From: an uncultured Desulfobacter sp.
GTDB lineage: Bacteria > Desulfobacterota > Desulfobacteria > Desulfobacterales > Desulfobacteraceae
NCBI RefSeq assembly: GCF_963677125.1
Contig: NZ_OY781882.1
Coordinates: forward strand, 566,501 to 630,500
Direction of reading: 5' to 3'
DNA length: 64,000 nt
A program made the translations under genes and the position numbers. The notes under the pieces were generated by a model, which was given only the letters and a program-made list of their open reading frames with translations, did no database searches and had not been told where the DNA came from. Positions 24,608 through 33,627 of this stretch are shown here, one piece after another. Position 1 is the first letter of the stretch, and every line of letters starts with the position of its first letter.

Positions 24608-25321
24608 TCAAAGGCGTTTTTTGAAATACAGAACCAGGCTTTTCCCGAGTACGGGGTTGAGCAGGCGATCTATGGTGGTGGTCAGTGTCGGCTTTTTCAT
24701 TAAATCCCATACCAGGAACTTGTGGTAAAGGTTTACGGATAGCGAATTCGTACGAGTGGGCCCCGCCAGGCATTTGAGCCACCAATAGGGGCTGTGTATG
24801 CTGTGGGCATAGTGGTGGCTCATGTACTTGGGTCCTTTGCTTTGGATTTTTTCAATAATTTCTTGTTTGCTGTAGATTCTCACATGACCCATGTTGGCGT
24901 TGTGGTATTCATCTGACAGCTGCCAACAAATCCATTCAGGCCAAGCCCGGGGAATGCTTACAGCCAGTATCTTCCCCGGTTTTAGAATGCGAATCAGCTC
25001 TGAGACCGCTTTTTCGTCATCCGGGATATGTTCGAGAACCTCCGAGCAGATTACCACATCAAAACTATTGTTTTTGAAGGGTAGGGCTGTGATGTCCATG
25101 GCTGACAATGCCCAGTTTCTACAGGACAGGTCGTTAAGCTTCTCGTGAAATTCAAGCTTGCCTTTGGTAGTGCGTAAATTGTCGAATCCAAAGTCTGCAC
25201 CAATACAGATGGCACCGGGTTCCCGGCAGGCCCTAATCGTGTGGCGTCCCTCTCCGCAACCGATATCCAAAATCCGGTTACCAGGGGTCATGCCCAGGCG
25301 TTTAAAGTCCATGGTAATCAT
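24608..25321 (-). CDS. Class I SAM-dependent methyltransferase
   Basis: This 237-residue protein has the Rossmann methyltransferase motifs: motif I ILDIGCGEGRHTIRA, acidic loop end IGADFGFDNL, FDVVICSEVLEHIPDDEKAV, and LKPGKILAVSIP. This is the Methyltransf_11 type. The substrate is unknown. Its ATG lies inside the 3' end of the glycosyltransferase gene (20-base overlap), with GGAGG upstream, so the two are translationally coupled. A role in modifying a glycan, lipid or quinone-like acceptor made with its partner is plausible. Confidence 0.85.
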   Translation of the reverse strand: MITMDFKRLGMTPGNRILDIGCGEGRHTIRACREPGAICIGADFGFDNLRTTKGKLEFHEKLNDLSCRNWALSAMDITALPFKNNSFDVVICSEVLEHIPDDEKAVSELIRILKPGKILAVSIPRAWPEWICWQLSDEYHNANMGHVRIYSKQEIIEKIQSKGPKYMSHHYAHSIHSPYWWLKCLAGPTRTNSLSVNLYHKFLVWDLMKKPTLTTTIDRLLNPVLGKSLVLYFKKRL

Positions 25322-26555
25322 TTATCACCTCCCGGTATACCTTGGCCGTGCGCATGGCGCATTTTTCCCAGGTAAATTGTGCTGTTGCGCGTTCATACCC
25401 TCGGCAGGCCAGATCTTCACGCTGTTTTTCGTCGTCAAGCAGTTCAATAATAGCCGTTTCAAGGGCCTTGGCATCCCCAGGGGGCACAAGTTTTGCCGCA
25501 TCCCCGGCGACTTCAGGCAAGGCTCCCCCGGTTGTAGAAATCACCGGTACCCGGCAGGCCATTGCCTCTCCGACCGGCAGGCCAAATCCTTCGTACATGG
25601 AGGGTACCACCGCAATCTGGGCTTTTGCATATTCCCGGACAAATCGTTGGTGGTCAATGCGCCCTGTAAAGTCGATATGATGGGTAAGATCAAGTTTTTT
25701 AACCAGGTTTTCGATGCCTCCGTTTTTTTTAGGGGTACCGATGACAGTCAGTGAAACCTCTTTGTGCTTTAGCACCCCTTTGATTGCGTAAAGTAGGTGA
25801 TATAAACCTTTCAGGGGCATATCCGCACTGTTGGTGACGATCAGGCGCCCAGGATCCTTTTTTACATGATCCAGGGGGAAGAAGTTATCTATATCAATGC
25901 CGATAGGGACAGTTTTAAGTTTTGACACAGGGATTTTAAATTCTCTGGCAATATCAGTTCTAGAGCTGTCCGATACTGTGATAATAGACGGTATTCTTCG
26001 GGCAACCCATTTTTGCATGCCGATAAAAGAGTACCAGCGAAGGGCTTGAAGTTTTTTATAGAACGATCTGGTGGCCTTGACCGCCAGTCGCCGGTCTACG
26101 GTTATGGGGTGATGGATGGTGGCGGTAACGGGTAGGTCCCGGGCAAGGGTTAGTATGCCGTAGGAAAGGCTCTGGTTGTCATGGAGGATGTCATAGCCTT
26201 TTGTTCGACCCTTCATATAACGCTTCACCCGCATGCCGAATGTCATGGGTTCGGGGTATCCCATGAGGCAGATGTCCAGCCATTCAAGTAGGTTGACAGG
26301 GTCTTTAAGTTCCTCAATACGGGGTGTTCGAAACAGATCGTTCGGATTATACAGATCCAGCGTGTTGAGCATGGTCAGGTTGACCCCGGCTTTGATTATA
26401 GGGTCCGGAGGGCCGGCAATGACTTCCACCCGGTGACCCAGATCGGATAATGCGTGGCTTAAATGACGGATATAAACTCCCTGTCCACCGCAATGGGGGT
26501 TAGATCGATAGGAGATTAATCCAATGCGCAAGCCTGTTTTATAGTATGGTTTCAT
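25302..26555 (-). CDS. Glycosyltransferase family 4 protein
   Basis: About 417 residues with a GT-B fold. The N-terminal domain carries GGQGVYIRHLSHALSDLGHRVEVI and the C-terminal nucleotide-sugar domain carries PSMYEGFGLPVGEAMACRVPVIST with the E-x7-E-like motif and GGALPEVAGDAA. Such enzymes add sugars to lipopolysaccharide, capsule or lipid carriers. The start at 26555 (MKPYYKTG) is chosen because the longer frame runs through the tRNA-Arg gene. No clear ribosome site is visible. Confidence 0.88.
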   Translation of the reverse strand: MKPYYKTGLRIGLISYRSNPHCGGQGVYIRHLSHALSDLGHRVEVIAGPPDPIIKAGVNLTMLNTLDLYNPNDLFRTPRIEELKDPVNLLEWLDICLMGYPEPMTFGMRVKRYMKGRTKGYDILHDNQSLSYGILTLARDLPVTATIHHPITVDRRLAVKATRSFYKKLQALRWYSFIGMQKWVARRIPSIITVSDSSRTDIAREFKIPVSKLKTVPIGIDIDNFFPLDHVKKDPGRLIVTNSADMPLKGLYHLLYAIKGVLKHKEVSLTVIGTPKKNGGIENLVKKLDLTHHIDFTGRIDHQRFVREYAKAQIAVVPSMYEGFGLPVGEAMACRVPVISTTGGALPEVAGDAAKLVPPGDAKALETAIIELLDDEKQREDLACRGYERATAQFTWEKCAMRTAKVYREVINDYHGL

Positions 26556-26569
26556 GGGAAGGCGTTTTA

Positions 26570-26645
26570 TGGTACGCCCGGCTGGAATCGAACCAGCGAT
26601 CTTCAGCTTCGGAGGCTGACGTGCTATCCACTGCACTACGGGCGC
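26570..26645 (-). tRNA. tRNA-Arg (anticodon CCG)
   Basis: The minus strand folds as a complete tRNA. The acceptor stem GCGCCCG (26639-26645) pairs with CGGGCGT, the anticodon stem TCAGC/GCTGA holds the loop CTCCGAA with anticodon CCG, and the T arm has GGTTCGATTCC. The discriminator A and an encoded CCA (26570-26572) complete the 3' end. Confidence 0.95.
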
Positions 26646-26671
26646 ATAAAGTTGAGAGATGTTATACCATA

Positions 26672-27991
26672 TTAGCTAATAAAATCCATATCAAATTTTT
26701 CCTTCGCCTCGCCTGCCACATACAATGACCCTGCAATGCATATGGCGTCGTCTTTGCAACTTGTTGAAATCGCCATTGATACAGCCTCTTTGACATCTTC
26801 GATAACGGTCACGTCTCCTTTGAATATTTTTTTGATGGCTGCGGTCAGTACTACGGGTTCAATGCTGCGATCGATCTTGGCTTTAGTTACAATGACCCGC
26901 TGGGCCCTGGGTAAAAGTTGGGCCAGCATGGCTTCATAGGGTTTGTCATCCAAAATGCCAATGACAAGCGTCAGTTTTTTATCCCCCAATGTCTGGTTTA
27001 GGTATTTGCCTAAAAGAACAGATGCTTTAAGGTTGTGGGCCCCGTCCAGAATAACCAGAGGTTGATCCATGATTTTTTCAAGGCGTCCCGGCCAATGGAC
27101 CTGCTCAAACCCTTTATGGATTAGTTCCCGGGTCAGTTCATATCGAGGGTCGATGTCTTTGTTTTGTTCAAACATCAACTCGACAGCAGCCAAGGCCAAA
27201 GAGATGTTCTCGCGCTGGTGTTCCCCGGGCAAAGGTTTGGTCAGGTCTTTGAAATTTTGATAAATGCCGTTGTAATTATATGTTGGCTGACAAGGGGTTT
27301 TGCGGATGGAAAAATCTTTTTTAAACCGGTAGAGGGGGGCTCTTCGCTCTTGGGCAATATCGGTTAATTTGTCTATGCCTGAAGCCTGGGACACAGCAGT
27401 AACTATAGAAACGCCTGGTTTTATGATACCGCCTTTTTCCCGAGCCAGATCTTTGATGGTATGTCCAAGGTAATCCGTATGCTCAATTGAGAGGTTGGTG
27501 ATAACACTGACTTTAGGCGTAATAATGTTGGTGGCATCAAATCTGCCGCCCATGCCGGTTTCAATGACTGCCCATTCCACATTTCTTTCGGCAAAAAAGT
27601 AAAAGGCCATGGCCGTGACAATTTCAAAAAAGGTTGCCCTGCGTGATTTTCGACACAACTTACTGTCTGCAGCGTCCACAGCCTCGTATGCGCGGACCAC
27701 ATCGGCATCGCTTATCTGCTGTCCGTTTACGCAGATTCGTTCGTTGAACCGAACCAGGTGGGGGCTTGTGTAGATTCCCGTTTTAAAACCAGCGGCAATA
27801 AGGATTGATGCAATGCAAGTCGCCGTTGAGCCCTTGCCGTTAGTTCCGGCCACATGCACCATGTTGTATTTCTTGTGAGGGCTTTCGAGCTGTGAAAGGA
27901 TGTTTGAAATGGTATCCAATTCAAGTTTGATACCAAACCGGCCCAGTTTATAAATTCTTTCCAGGCACTGGTTATATGCGGGGGGGATCAT
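26672..27991 (-). CDS. folC: Bifunctional folylpolyglutamate/dihydrofolate synthase
   Basis: This 439-residue Mur-ligase family enzyme adds glutamate to dihydropteroate and folates. Motifs visible: the P-loop VHVAGTNGKGSTATCIASIL, YTSPHLVRFNERI, the omega-loop region ETGMGGRFDATNI, SIEHTDYLGHTIKDLAREKGGIIK and the C-terminal DGAHNLKA. The length is normal. It is transcribed toward the tRNA-Arg gene and begins just after the rpsU terminator, so it may need its own promoter or read-through. Confidence 0.94.
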   Translation of the reverse strand: MIPPAYNQCLERIYKLGRFGIKLELDTISNILSQLESPHKKYNMVHVAGTNGKGSTATCIASILIAAGFKTGIYTSPHLVRFNERICVNGQQISDADVVRAYEAVDAADSKLCRKSRRATFFEIVTAMAFYFFAERNVEWAVIETGMGGRFDATNIITPKVSVITNLSIEHTDYLGHTIKDLAREKGGIIKPGVSIVTAVSQASGIDKLTDIAQERRAPLYRFKKDFSIRKTPCQPTYNYNGIYQNFKDLTKPLPGEHQRENISLALAAVELMFEQNKDIDPRYELTRELIHKGFEQVHWPGRLEKIMDQPLVILDGAHNLKASVLLGKYLNQTLGDKKLTLVIGILDDKPYEAMLAQLLPRAQRVIVTKAKIDRSIEPVVLTAAIKKIFKGDVTVIEDVKEAVSMAISTSCKDDAICIAGSLYVAGEAKEKFDMDFIS

Positions 27992-28003
27992 GGAAAATGT
28001 CCA

Positions 28004-28050
28004 TAAAAAAACCCGGCATATCAGCGAATAGGATATGCCGGGTTATTTTT
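28004..28050. terminator. Intrinsic terminator after rpsU
   Basis: A 13-bp stem (28010-28022 with 28032-28044) is followed on the minus strand by a run of six to seven T, and by TTATTTTT on the plus strand. Confidence 0.85.
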
Positions 28051-28055
28051 AATGC

Positions 28056-28265
28056 TTAGCTACGTCTTCTGCGAGATCTTGAGGCGGCAATTCTTTGTCT
28101 TCTCATTGCCTCTCTCATCTTACGTCTTCTGTACTGACAAGGTTTTTCGAAATGTTTCTTTACCTTGAGACGTTTGAACAGCCCGTCATTCTGAATTTTT
28201 TTCTTCAGAATACGCAGCGCTTTTTCAACGTCATTATCAATAACTGTGACAGTAATTTCTTTCAA
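28056..28265 (-). CDS. rpsU: 30S ribosomal protein S21
   Basis: This 69-residue, strongly basic protein has the S21 pattern: EITVTVIDNDVEKALRILKKKI followed by RLKVKKHFEKPCQYRRRKMREAMRRQ and an Arg-rich tail. The frame starts with TTG at 28265, with AAAGGGG about 9 bases upstream; an ATG seven bases before it is out of frame. A strong terminator lies directly after the gene. Confidence 0.93.
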   Translation of the reverse strand: MKEITVTVIDNDVEKALRILKKKIQNDGLFKRLKVKKHFEKPCQYRRRKMREAMRRQRIAASRSRRRRS

Positions 28266-28296
28266 GCAGCATCGCCCCTTTCAAAATAAATTTAAA

Positions 28297-28408
28297 TATA
28301 GCAGCCATGGGCCGATGTCGTTCGTTGAAATTAGAACTTAACCCACAACAAAAATATGAAAGTAATTTAAAAGTTTATTTGGACTTTCACATAAAATATT
28401 TATAAAAG
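28297..28408 (-). repeat. Dispersed hairpin repeat, copy 2
   Basis: It begins with GCAGCCATGGGCCGATG, then has a loop region, CCCACAAC, ATGAAAGT and an ATAAAATATTTATAAAAG end, in the same order as copy 1. The stem is less perfect than in the other copies. It lies upstream of rpsU. Confidence 0.55.
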
Positions 28409-28476
28409 GGACTTCTAACAAATTGGAGCCGTTAAGGCAAGGAAAAAATGGATGGTGAGGGTTAAATGAAGTATAG

Positions 28477-28621
28477 TAGTGTCTGAACAAAAATCTGGAA
28501 ATTTTGTTGAGTACAAGGCGGGCTGAAATTTTAACCGGAGGAATACATGAAGTATTTCGAGGATTAAAATTTTAGACCAACGCCGTAATAGGCAAAATTT
28601 ACGGTTTTTGATCGGGCACTA
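28477..28621. mobile_element. 145-bp MITE-like element, copy B
   Basis: It has the same length as copy A (6486-6630) and is in inverted orientation: left end TAGTGTCTGAACAAAAATC, right end (reverse complement) TAGTGCCCGATCAAAAACC, with TA at both borders. It lies directly beside the adk terminator. Confidence 0.7.
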
Positions 28622-28652
28622 AAAACCCGGACGCGTTTTAGATGCGTCCGGG
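28621..28652 (-). terminator. Intrinsic terminator of adk
   Basis: CCCGGACGC and GCGTCCGGG (28626-28634 and 28644-28652) form a 9-bp stem followed on the minus strand by TTTTT (28621-28625). The MITE copy B abuts the T tract. Confidence 0.85.
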
Positions 28653-28661
28653 CGTAATATT

Positions 28662-29330
28662 TTACAGCTTGGAGATCAGTTCTGCAGTTACGTCGGGCAG
28701 TGCCTGTTCGCCATTCAGTGTGATGTATTTGAAATCTGCATCAGGCAGATCTCTGAAGTAGTAAGAAGAGGCCAGTGTGCCTGTGTCGGTATCGTAGTAA
28801 ATGGAGTGACGTTTGTCGATGGCGGTTTCGTCCTGGTCATCGGCGCGGGTGCTCAGTGCACCGCCGCATACCCGGCATTTATCTCCATCAGGTTTGATGG
28901 CGTCGATGAAAATGTTGTTGGGATGGTTGTTGTCATTTTCGCACAACCGTCTGCCCATGATTCTGTTTTTGGCAATTTCACGGTCCAGCAGCATTTCGAT
29001 AACATAGTCAAGTTTGATGCCCTGTTCGTTCAAAGCGGCATGCAGTTTTTCAGACTGAACTTTATTTCTTGGAAAACCGTCCAGCAGCCATCCTTTTTGG
29101 CAGTCATCCTGTTTGATGCGGTCGATCATCATGGGGATGGTGATCTCATCGGGTACCAAATCGCCTGCGTCGATAAATGCCTTGGCTTTTTTACCAAGTT
29201 CGGTGCCGCCTTTGATGTTGTCGCGGAAAATCGCACCGGATTCAACATGGGCAATGTTGTATTTGTCTTTAAGGATTTTTCCCTGGGTGCCTTTGCCGCT
29301 GCCGTTGGGGCCGAAAAATAAAATGTTCAT
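28662..29330 (-). CDS. adk: Adenylate kinase
   Basis: This 222-residue enzyme interconverts ATP, AMP and ADP. The P-loop GPNGSGKGTQGKI, the AMP-binding region ESGAIFRDNI, LLDGFPRN and GRRLCENDNNHP are intact. The LID is extended and contains CEND...CRVCGG, suggesting a metal-binding or otherwise unusual lid. In sulfate reducers the enzyme also matters for recovering AMP formed from adenylyl sulfate reduction. The start at 29330 follows AGGAG by 6 bases; the frame continues upstream to 29444 without a good start. It has its own terminator. Confidence 0.92.
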   Translation of the reverse strand: MNILFFGPNGSGKGTQGKILKDKYNIAHVESGAIFRDNIKGGTELGKKAKAFIDAGDLVPDEITIPMMIDRIKQDDCQKGWLLDGFPRNKVQSEKLHAALNEQGIKLDYVIEMLLDREIAKNRIMGRRLCENDNNHPNNIFIDAIKPDGDKCRVCGGALSTRADDQDETAIDKRHSIYYDTDTGTLASSYYFRDLPDADFKYITLNGEQALPDVTAELISKL

Positions 29331-29773
29331 CTTCACTCCTTGAGATTGGTTTATGGTCATATCCTGTCGGGACACATCCGACATAATCAAAATTCGTAAT
29401 ATTATAATAATGAAAGAACTGATCACCTCGTGGCGTTCTTTCATGGCTTGCTAAAAGGCATTCGTGTTATGAAAAATTAAGCGTTGCCCATCTTTGCCAT
29501 AACCGTATCAGCAAATCTTAATATAGGACTGCCCTTTTTTTGTCAAGGTATTGCAGTTATCCCTTATAGACAGTACATGTATTGGATTTTTTTCATTGAA
29601 CCGGATGAAATGTGTTAAAACCCAGTACAAGCGTGGCCAATTAAATTGGCATAAGACCTTGAATGTGCCACGGCAAATTGATATTAAGTAAAAATTTAAT
29701 ACAAGATTCTTAATCCAGATAGTCCGGTGCAAACGTTAAATAATTATCCATATATAAAGTAAGGGGTGACAAA
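29331..29773. other. Divergent region between adk and eno
   Basis: A minus-strand promoter for adk is likely at TTGACA (29541-29546) with TATATT/TATTAA at 29518-29525. A weaker plus-strand candidate for eno is TTGAAT (29659-29664), 17 bases, TATTAA (29682-29687). A 10-bp hairpin (29410-29419 with 29435-29444) lies in the adk leader. No gene was seen. Confidence 0.5.
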
Positions 29774-31051
29774 ATGACTGAACTGATTGATGTCAGGGCA
29801 AGAGAAATTATTGATTCCAGAGGGAATCCTACGGTTGAAGTGGATGTGACCTTGGCCTGCGGCGCACAGGGTCGGGCTGCGGTGCCGTCCGGTGCCTCAA
29901 CCGGTACAAGGGAGGCTCTTGAGCTTCGCGATAAGGCTGAAAACCGCTTTATGGGTAAAGGTGTGCTCAATGCCGTGGCCAATGTCAATGAGGTTATCGC
30001 GCCTGAGATTATCGGCTATGATGCTATGGATCAGGCCGGGCTGGACCGGACCATGATTGACATTGACGGCACTGAAAATAAGTCACGTTTAGGTGCCAAT
30101 GCTATTTTGGGCGTTTCTATGGCCGCTGCAAGGGCTGCCGCTGCAGCCAACGGAATTCCGTTATACCGCCATATCGGCGGCATTAATGCACGGATTATGC
30201 CTGTTCCCATGATGAATATCATCAACGGCGGTGCCCATGCTGCCAACAACCTGGATATCCAGGAGTTTATGATTCTTCCTTTTGGGGCAGCCAATATATG
30301 CGAAGCTGTCCGAATGGGTGCTGAAACCTTTCATAATCTGAAAAAGATACTTAAAGGCAAGGGGCTTGCCACAGGCGTAGGTGACGAAGGCGGATTCGCT
30401 CCGGACCTTGAATCCAATGAAGAGGCCATTGAAAACATTATTGCCGCCATTGAATCTGCCGGCTATCGTCCGGGCAAGGACATCGGTATCGGCCTGGATG
30501 CAGCCGCCAGCGAGTTCTACAAAGACGGTAAGTATGTATTTGCTTCCGAGAACAGGGAATTATCCCCTGCTGAACTCATTGACTATTATGAAAGTTTGAT
30601 TGATAAATATCCTTTGGTTTCCATTGAAGATGGTCTGGCAGAAGGGGACTGGGATAACTGGGAGCTGATGACCGAGCGCCTGGGCAACCGTATTCAAATT
30701 GTGGGCGATGATGTATTTGTTACAAATCCGGATATTTTTAAACAAGGTATTGCAAGGGGAGTGGGTAATTCCATTCTGATTAAACTCAACCAGATCGGTA
30801 CCTTGACCGAAACCCTTGACACTATCCAGATGGCCAAGGATTCCGGGTATACCACCGTGGTGTCCCACAGATCCGGTGAGACCGAAGACAGCTTTATTGC
30901 AGATCTTGCTGTGGGTGTGAATTCCGGTCAGATAAAGACCGGATCCATGTCCAGAAGTGACCGTGTTGCAAAATACAATCAATTAATTCGCATAGAAGAG
31001 GAACTGGCCGAGTGTGCCGTCTTTCCCGAAGATCTGTTTGTTTTAAAATAG
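29774..31051 (+). CDS. eno: Enolase
   Basis: This 425-residue glycolytic enzyme converts 2-phosphoglycerate to phosphoenolpyruvate. Motifs: AREIIDSRGNPTVEVDV, GAST at the flexible loop, GVGDEGGFAPDL, the metal ligands SIEDGLAEGDWDNW and GDDVFVTN, and ILIKLNQIGTLTETL with VSHRSGETEDSFIADLAV. The length is normal. AAGGGGTG provides the ribosome site. An intrinsic terminator follows at 31121. Confidence 0.97.
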   Translation: MTELIDVRAREIIDSRGNPTVEVDVTLACGAQGRAAVPSGASTGTREALELRDKAENRFMGKGVLNAVANVNEVIAPEIIGYDAMDQAGLDRTMIDIDGTENKSRLGANAILGVSMAAARAAAAANGIPLYRHIGGINARIMPVPMMNIINGGAHAANNLDIQEFMILPFGAANICEAVRMGAETFHNLKKILKGKGLATGVGDEGGFAPDLESNEEAIENIIAAIESAGYRPGKDIGIGLDAAASEFYKDGKYVFASENRELSPAELIDYYESLIDKYPLVSIEDGLAEGDWDNWELMTERLGNRIQIVGDDVFVTNPDIFKQGIARGVGNSILIKLNQIGTLTETLDTIQMAKDSGYTTVVSHRSGETEDSFIADLAVGVNSGQIKTGSMSRSDRVAKYNQLIRIEEELAECAVFPEDLFVLK

Positions 31052-31353
31052 TCTTCAGTGACTAAAAGAAGCCAGGCTTGTTATGGTAAAGATATAGTTT
31101 TTATTTACCAGGTGATCAACAGATGGGGGTTTTTATCTTTATAAATCCCCATCTTTTATATATAAAACAATTTCGATGAATTATTAAATTAATTAAGCTG
31201 TAATATGGCTTTCCTGATTACCCCATTTCTGATATGAAGTCCGGCGGACTAAAATTTGGGACTACCTGGAAAATTCGTTCAAGCAAAATTTTTCGTGAAC
31301 GATATGGTGATTTAAAAAAGTTATGATTAAAAACGTGTAAAAGTGAGGACTGG
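31052..31353. other. Spacer between eno and pyrG
   Basis: Besides the eno terminator it holds a 6-bp inverted repeat CGTTCA/TGAACG (31276-31281 and 31296-31301) in the probable pyrG leader. I see no convincing consensus promoter and no gene. Confidence 0.4.
31121..31158 (+). terminator. Intrinsic terminator after eno
   Basis: AGATGGGG (31121-31128) pairs with CCCCATCT (31147-31154) and is followed by TTTAT. It lies 70 bases after the eno stop. Confidence 0.7.
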
Positions 31354-32991
31354 ATGGCTGAGATAACTAAATATATATTTGTAACAGGCGGGGTGTTATC
31401 CTCATTGGGTAAGGGACTGGCGTCCGCGGCCATTGGTATGCTTCTGGAAAGCCGGGGGCTGACCGTGACCATACAGAAATTGGATCCTTACATAAATGTT
31501 GATCCTGGAACAATGAACCCCTTTCAGCACGGGGAAGTGTTTGTTACCGATGACGGTGCGGAAACTGATCTTGACCTGGGGCATTATGAACGGTTTACCA
31601 ATGCCAAACTCGGCAAAAACAACAATTTTACCACAGGAAAGATTTATGATCAGGTGATCACAAAGGAGCGCCGGGGCGAGTATCTTGGCGGCACTGTCCA
31701 GGTCATCCCGCATATTACCGATGAGATTAAACGGGCTATCTGCCTGGTTTCACAGGACACAGATGTGGTAATTGTTGAAATCGGCGGTACCATCGGTGAT
31801 ATTGAGTCCCTTCCCTTTCTTGAGGCCATCCGCCAGTTCAAGGCCGATGCCGGTCCCTCCAACGTAATTTACATCCATCTAACCCTAGTTCCGTATATTA
31901 AGACCGCCTGCGAGGTGAAGACCAAACCTACCCAGCACAGTGTCAAGGAGCTTCGCAGCATCGGTATCCAGCCGGATATCCTTTTGTGCCGTACGGAGAG
32001 CCTTTTGACCCAGGATATCAAGAACAAGATTGCCCTGTTCTGCAATGTCGGCCCAGACGCCGTGTTTACCGCCAAGGATGTGGACTGCATTTATGATGTG
32101 CCCATTGTCTATAACGAAGAGGGTCTTGGGGATATGATCCTTAAAAAATTGAACATTTGGGCCCGGGCACCGCGCATTGACGGTTGGCGCGAAATGGTGG
32201 AGCGCTTGAAAAATCCCAGGCATCATGTGACCATCGCCATTGTCGGCAAATATGTGGATTTGACCGAGAGCTATAAAAGCCTGAATGAGGCGCTGACCCA
32301 CGGCGGTATATCAAATGATGCCAAGGTGAATCTGGAATTTGTGGATTCATCCACCCTGACAAAAAAGAATGTGGCTGACATACTGTCCAAGGCCGATGGC
32401 GTCCTGGTGCCAGGCGGATTTGGGACCCGGGGAATTGAAGGAAAAATTCTTGCTGCCGGGTATGCCCGTGAAAATAAGGTGCCTTTTTTCGGTATTTGTT
32501 TAGGCATGCAGATGGCTGTAATTGATATTGCACGCAACCTTGCCGGTCTGGAAGATGCCAATAGCGAGGAGTTCGATGCTGACACGCCTTATCCGGTGAT
32601 CTACCTGATGAAAGAGTGGGTGGATGAGCAGACCGGTAAGGTGGAGATGCGGGATGAGTCCTCGGACAAAGGCGGCACCATGCGGTTAGGAGCTTATCCC
32701 TGTCTCCTGGCTGAAGATACCTTTGCCATGAATGCATATAAGACTGAAAATATTTCCGAACGGCATCGCCACCGGTTTGAGTTCAATAATGAATACAAGG
32801 ATAAACTGGTGGAATCAGGCCTTGTTATCTCAGGGACATCCCCGGATCATGGCCTGGTGGAGATTGTGGAACTTAAAGATCATCCGTGGTTTCTGGGTTG
32901 TCAGTTTCATCCTGAATTCAAGTCCAAACCCATGGTCCCCCATCCACTTTTCAAGGCATTTATCAGGGCAGCCTTGAAAAATAAAAAATGA
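31354..32991 (+). CDS. pyrG: CTP synthase
   Basis: This 545-residue enzyme aminates UTP to CTP with glutamine and ATP. The synthetase domain (1-270) starts KYIFVTGGVLSSLGKGLASA and has DPYINVDPGTMNPFQHGEVF and EIGGTIGDIESLPF. The class I glutamine amidotransferase domain follows with PGGFGTRGIEGK, the catalytic Cys in FFGICLGMQ, and the C-terminal His/Glu in GCQFHPEFKSKP. The last four bases overlap the start of the hydrolase gene. Confidence 0.97.
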   Translation: MAEITKYIFVTGGVLSSLGKGLASAAIGMLLESRGLTVTIQKLDPYINVDPGTMNPFQHGEVFVTDDGAETDLDLGHYERFTNAKLGKNNNFTTGKIYDQVITKERRGEYLGGTVQVIPHITDEIKRAICLVSQDTDVVIVEIGGTIGDIESLPFLEAIRQFKADAGPSNVIYIHLTLVPYIKTACEVKTKPTQHSVKELRSIGIQPDILLCRTESLLTQDIKNKIALFCNVGPDAVFTAKDVDCIYDVPIVYNEEGLGDMILKKLNIWARAPRIDGWREMVERLKNPRHHVTIAIVGKYVDLTESYKSLNEALTHGGISNDAKVNLEFVDSSTLTKKNVADILSKADGVLVPGGFGTRGIEGKILAAGYARENKVPFFGICLGMQMAVIDIARNLAGLEDANSEEFDADTPYPVIYLMKEWVDEQTGKVEMRDESSDKGGTMRLGAYPCLLAEDTFAMNAYKTENISERHRHRFEFNNEYKDKLVESGLVISGTSPDHGLVEIVELKDHPWFLGCQFHPEFKSKPMVPHPLFKAFIRAALKNKK

Positions 32992-33602
32992 GTGAAGAAT
33001 TAATCACCATAACCAGTGTCGGTGATATCCGGCTTGAGGGGAATTTAAACCGGCAGGAAGCAGGCAAAGCTGTGGTGCTGACGCATCCGCATCCCCTTTA
33101 TGGCGGGAATATGGATGTCCCTGTGATATGCAAGATGGCTGCCTGCTTTCAAGCTGCCGGGATTACCACGCTACGGTTTAATTTCAGGGGTACCGGTGGC
33201 AGTTCCGGAAAATTTGACGATGGCCGTGGGGAGCAGGATGATGTCAAAAGTGCATTAGATTTTTTATCCAACCAGGGGTATAATCAGCTTTTTCTTGCCG
33301 GATACTCCTTTGGTTCATGGGTAAATGCCCATGTCGTCAGTGCAGGTGTGGCGGTCTGCGATCATATTATGGTTTCCCCCCCGGCAGCGTTGTTAAGTTT
33401 TGATCTGGTGGCGCAGCTTCCCAATACCGGGCTTATTATTACGGGTGAAAATGATGATTTGTCCCCGGTTTACATGGTGGACGATCTTTTGTCTAAATGG
33501 AAAATTTCCCCCCGGCTGGAGGTGCTTTCAGATGTCGATCACTTTTATGTCGGTGCTTTAGACAAGCTGGGTGATGTCCTTTCAGGCTACCTTAAGCCCT
33601 GA
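32988..33602 (+). CDS. Alpha/beta hydrolase, small serine hydrolase
   Basis: This 204-residue alpha/beta hydrolase of dienelactone-hydrolase-like type starts near LTHPHPLYGGNMDVPVI and continues with FNFRGTGGSSGKFDDGRGE. The nucleophile elbow is GYSFGS; the likely acid is in ITGENDDLSP and the His in DVDHFYVG. The substrate is unknown. It overlaps pyrG by ATGA and is followed by the Lrp-type regulator, so the three form one transcription unit. Confidence 0.85.
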   Translation: MSEELITITSVGDIRLEGNLNRQEAGKAVVLTHPHPLYGGNMDVPVICKMAACFQAAGITTLRFNFRGTGGSSGKFDDGRGEQDDVKSALDFLSNQGYNQLFLAGYSFGSWVNAHVVSAGVAVCDHIMVSPPAALLSFDLVAQLPNTGLIITGENDDLSPVYMVDDLLSKWKISPRLEVLSDVDHFYVGALDKLGDVLSGYLKP

Positions 33603-33627
33603 CCCTGGATCATTGGAGAAACGTAAT

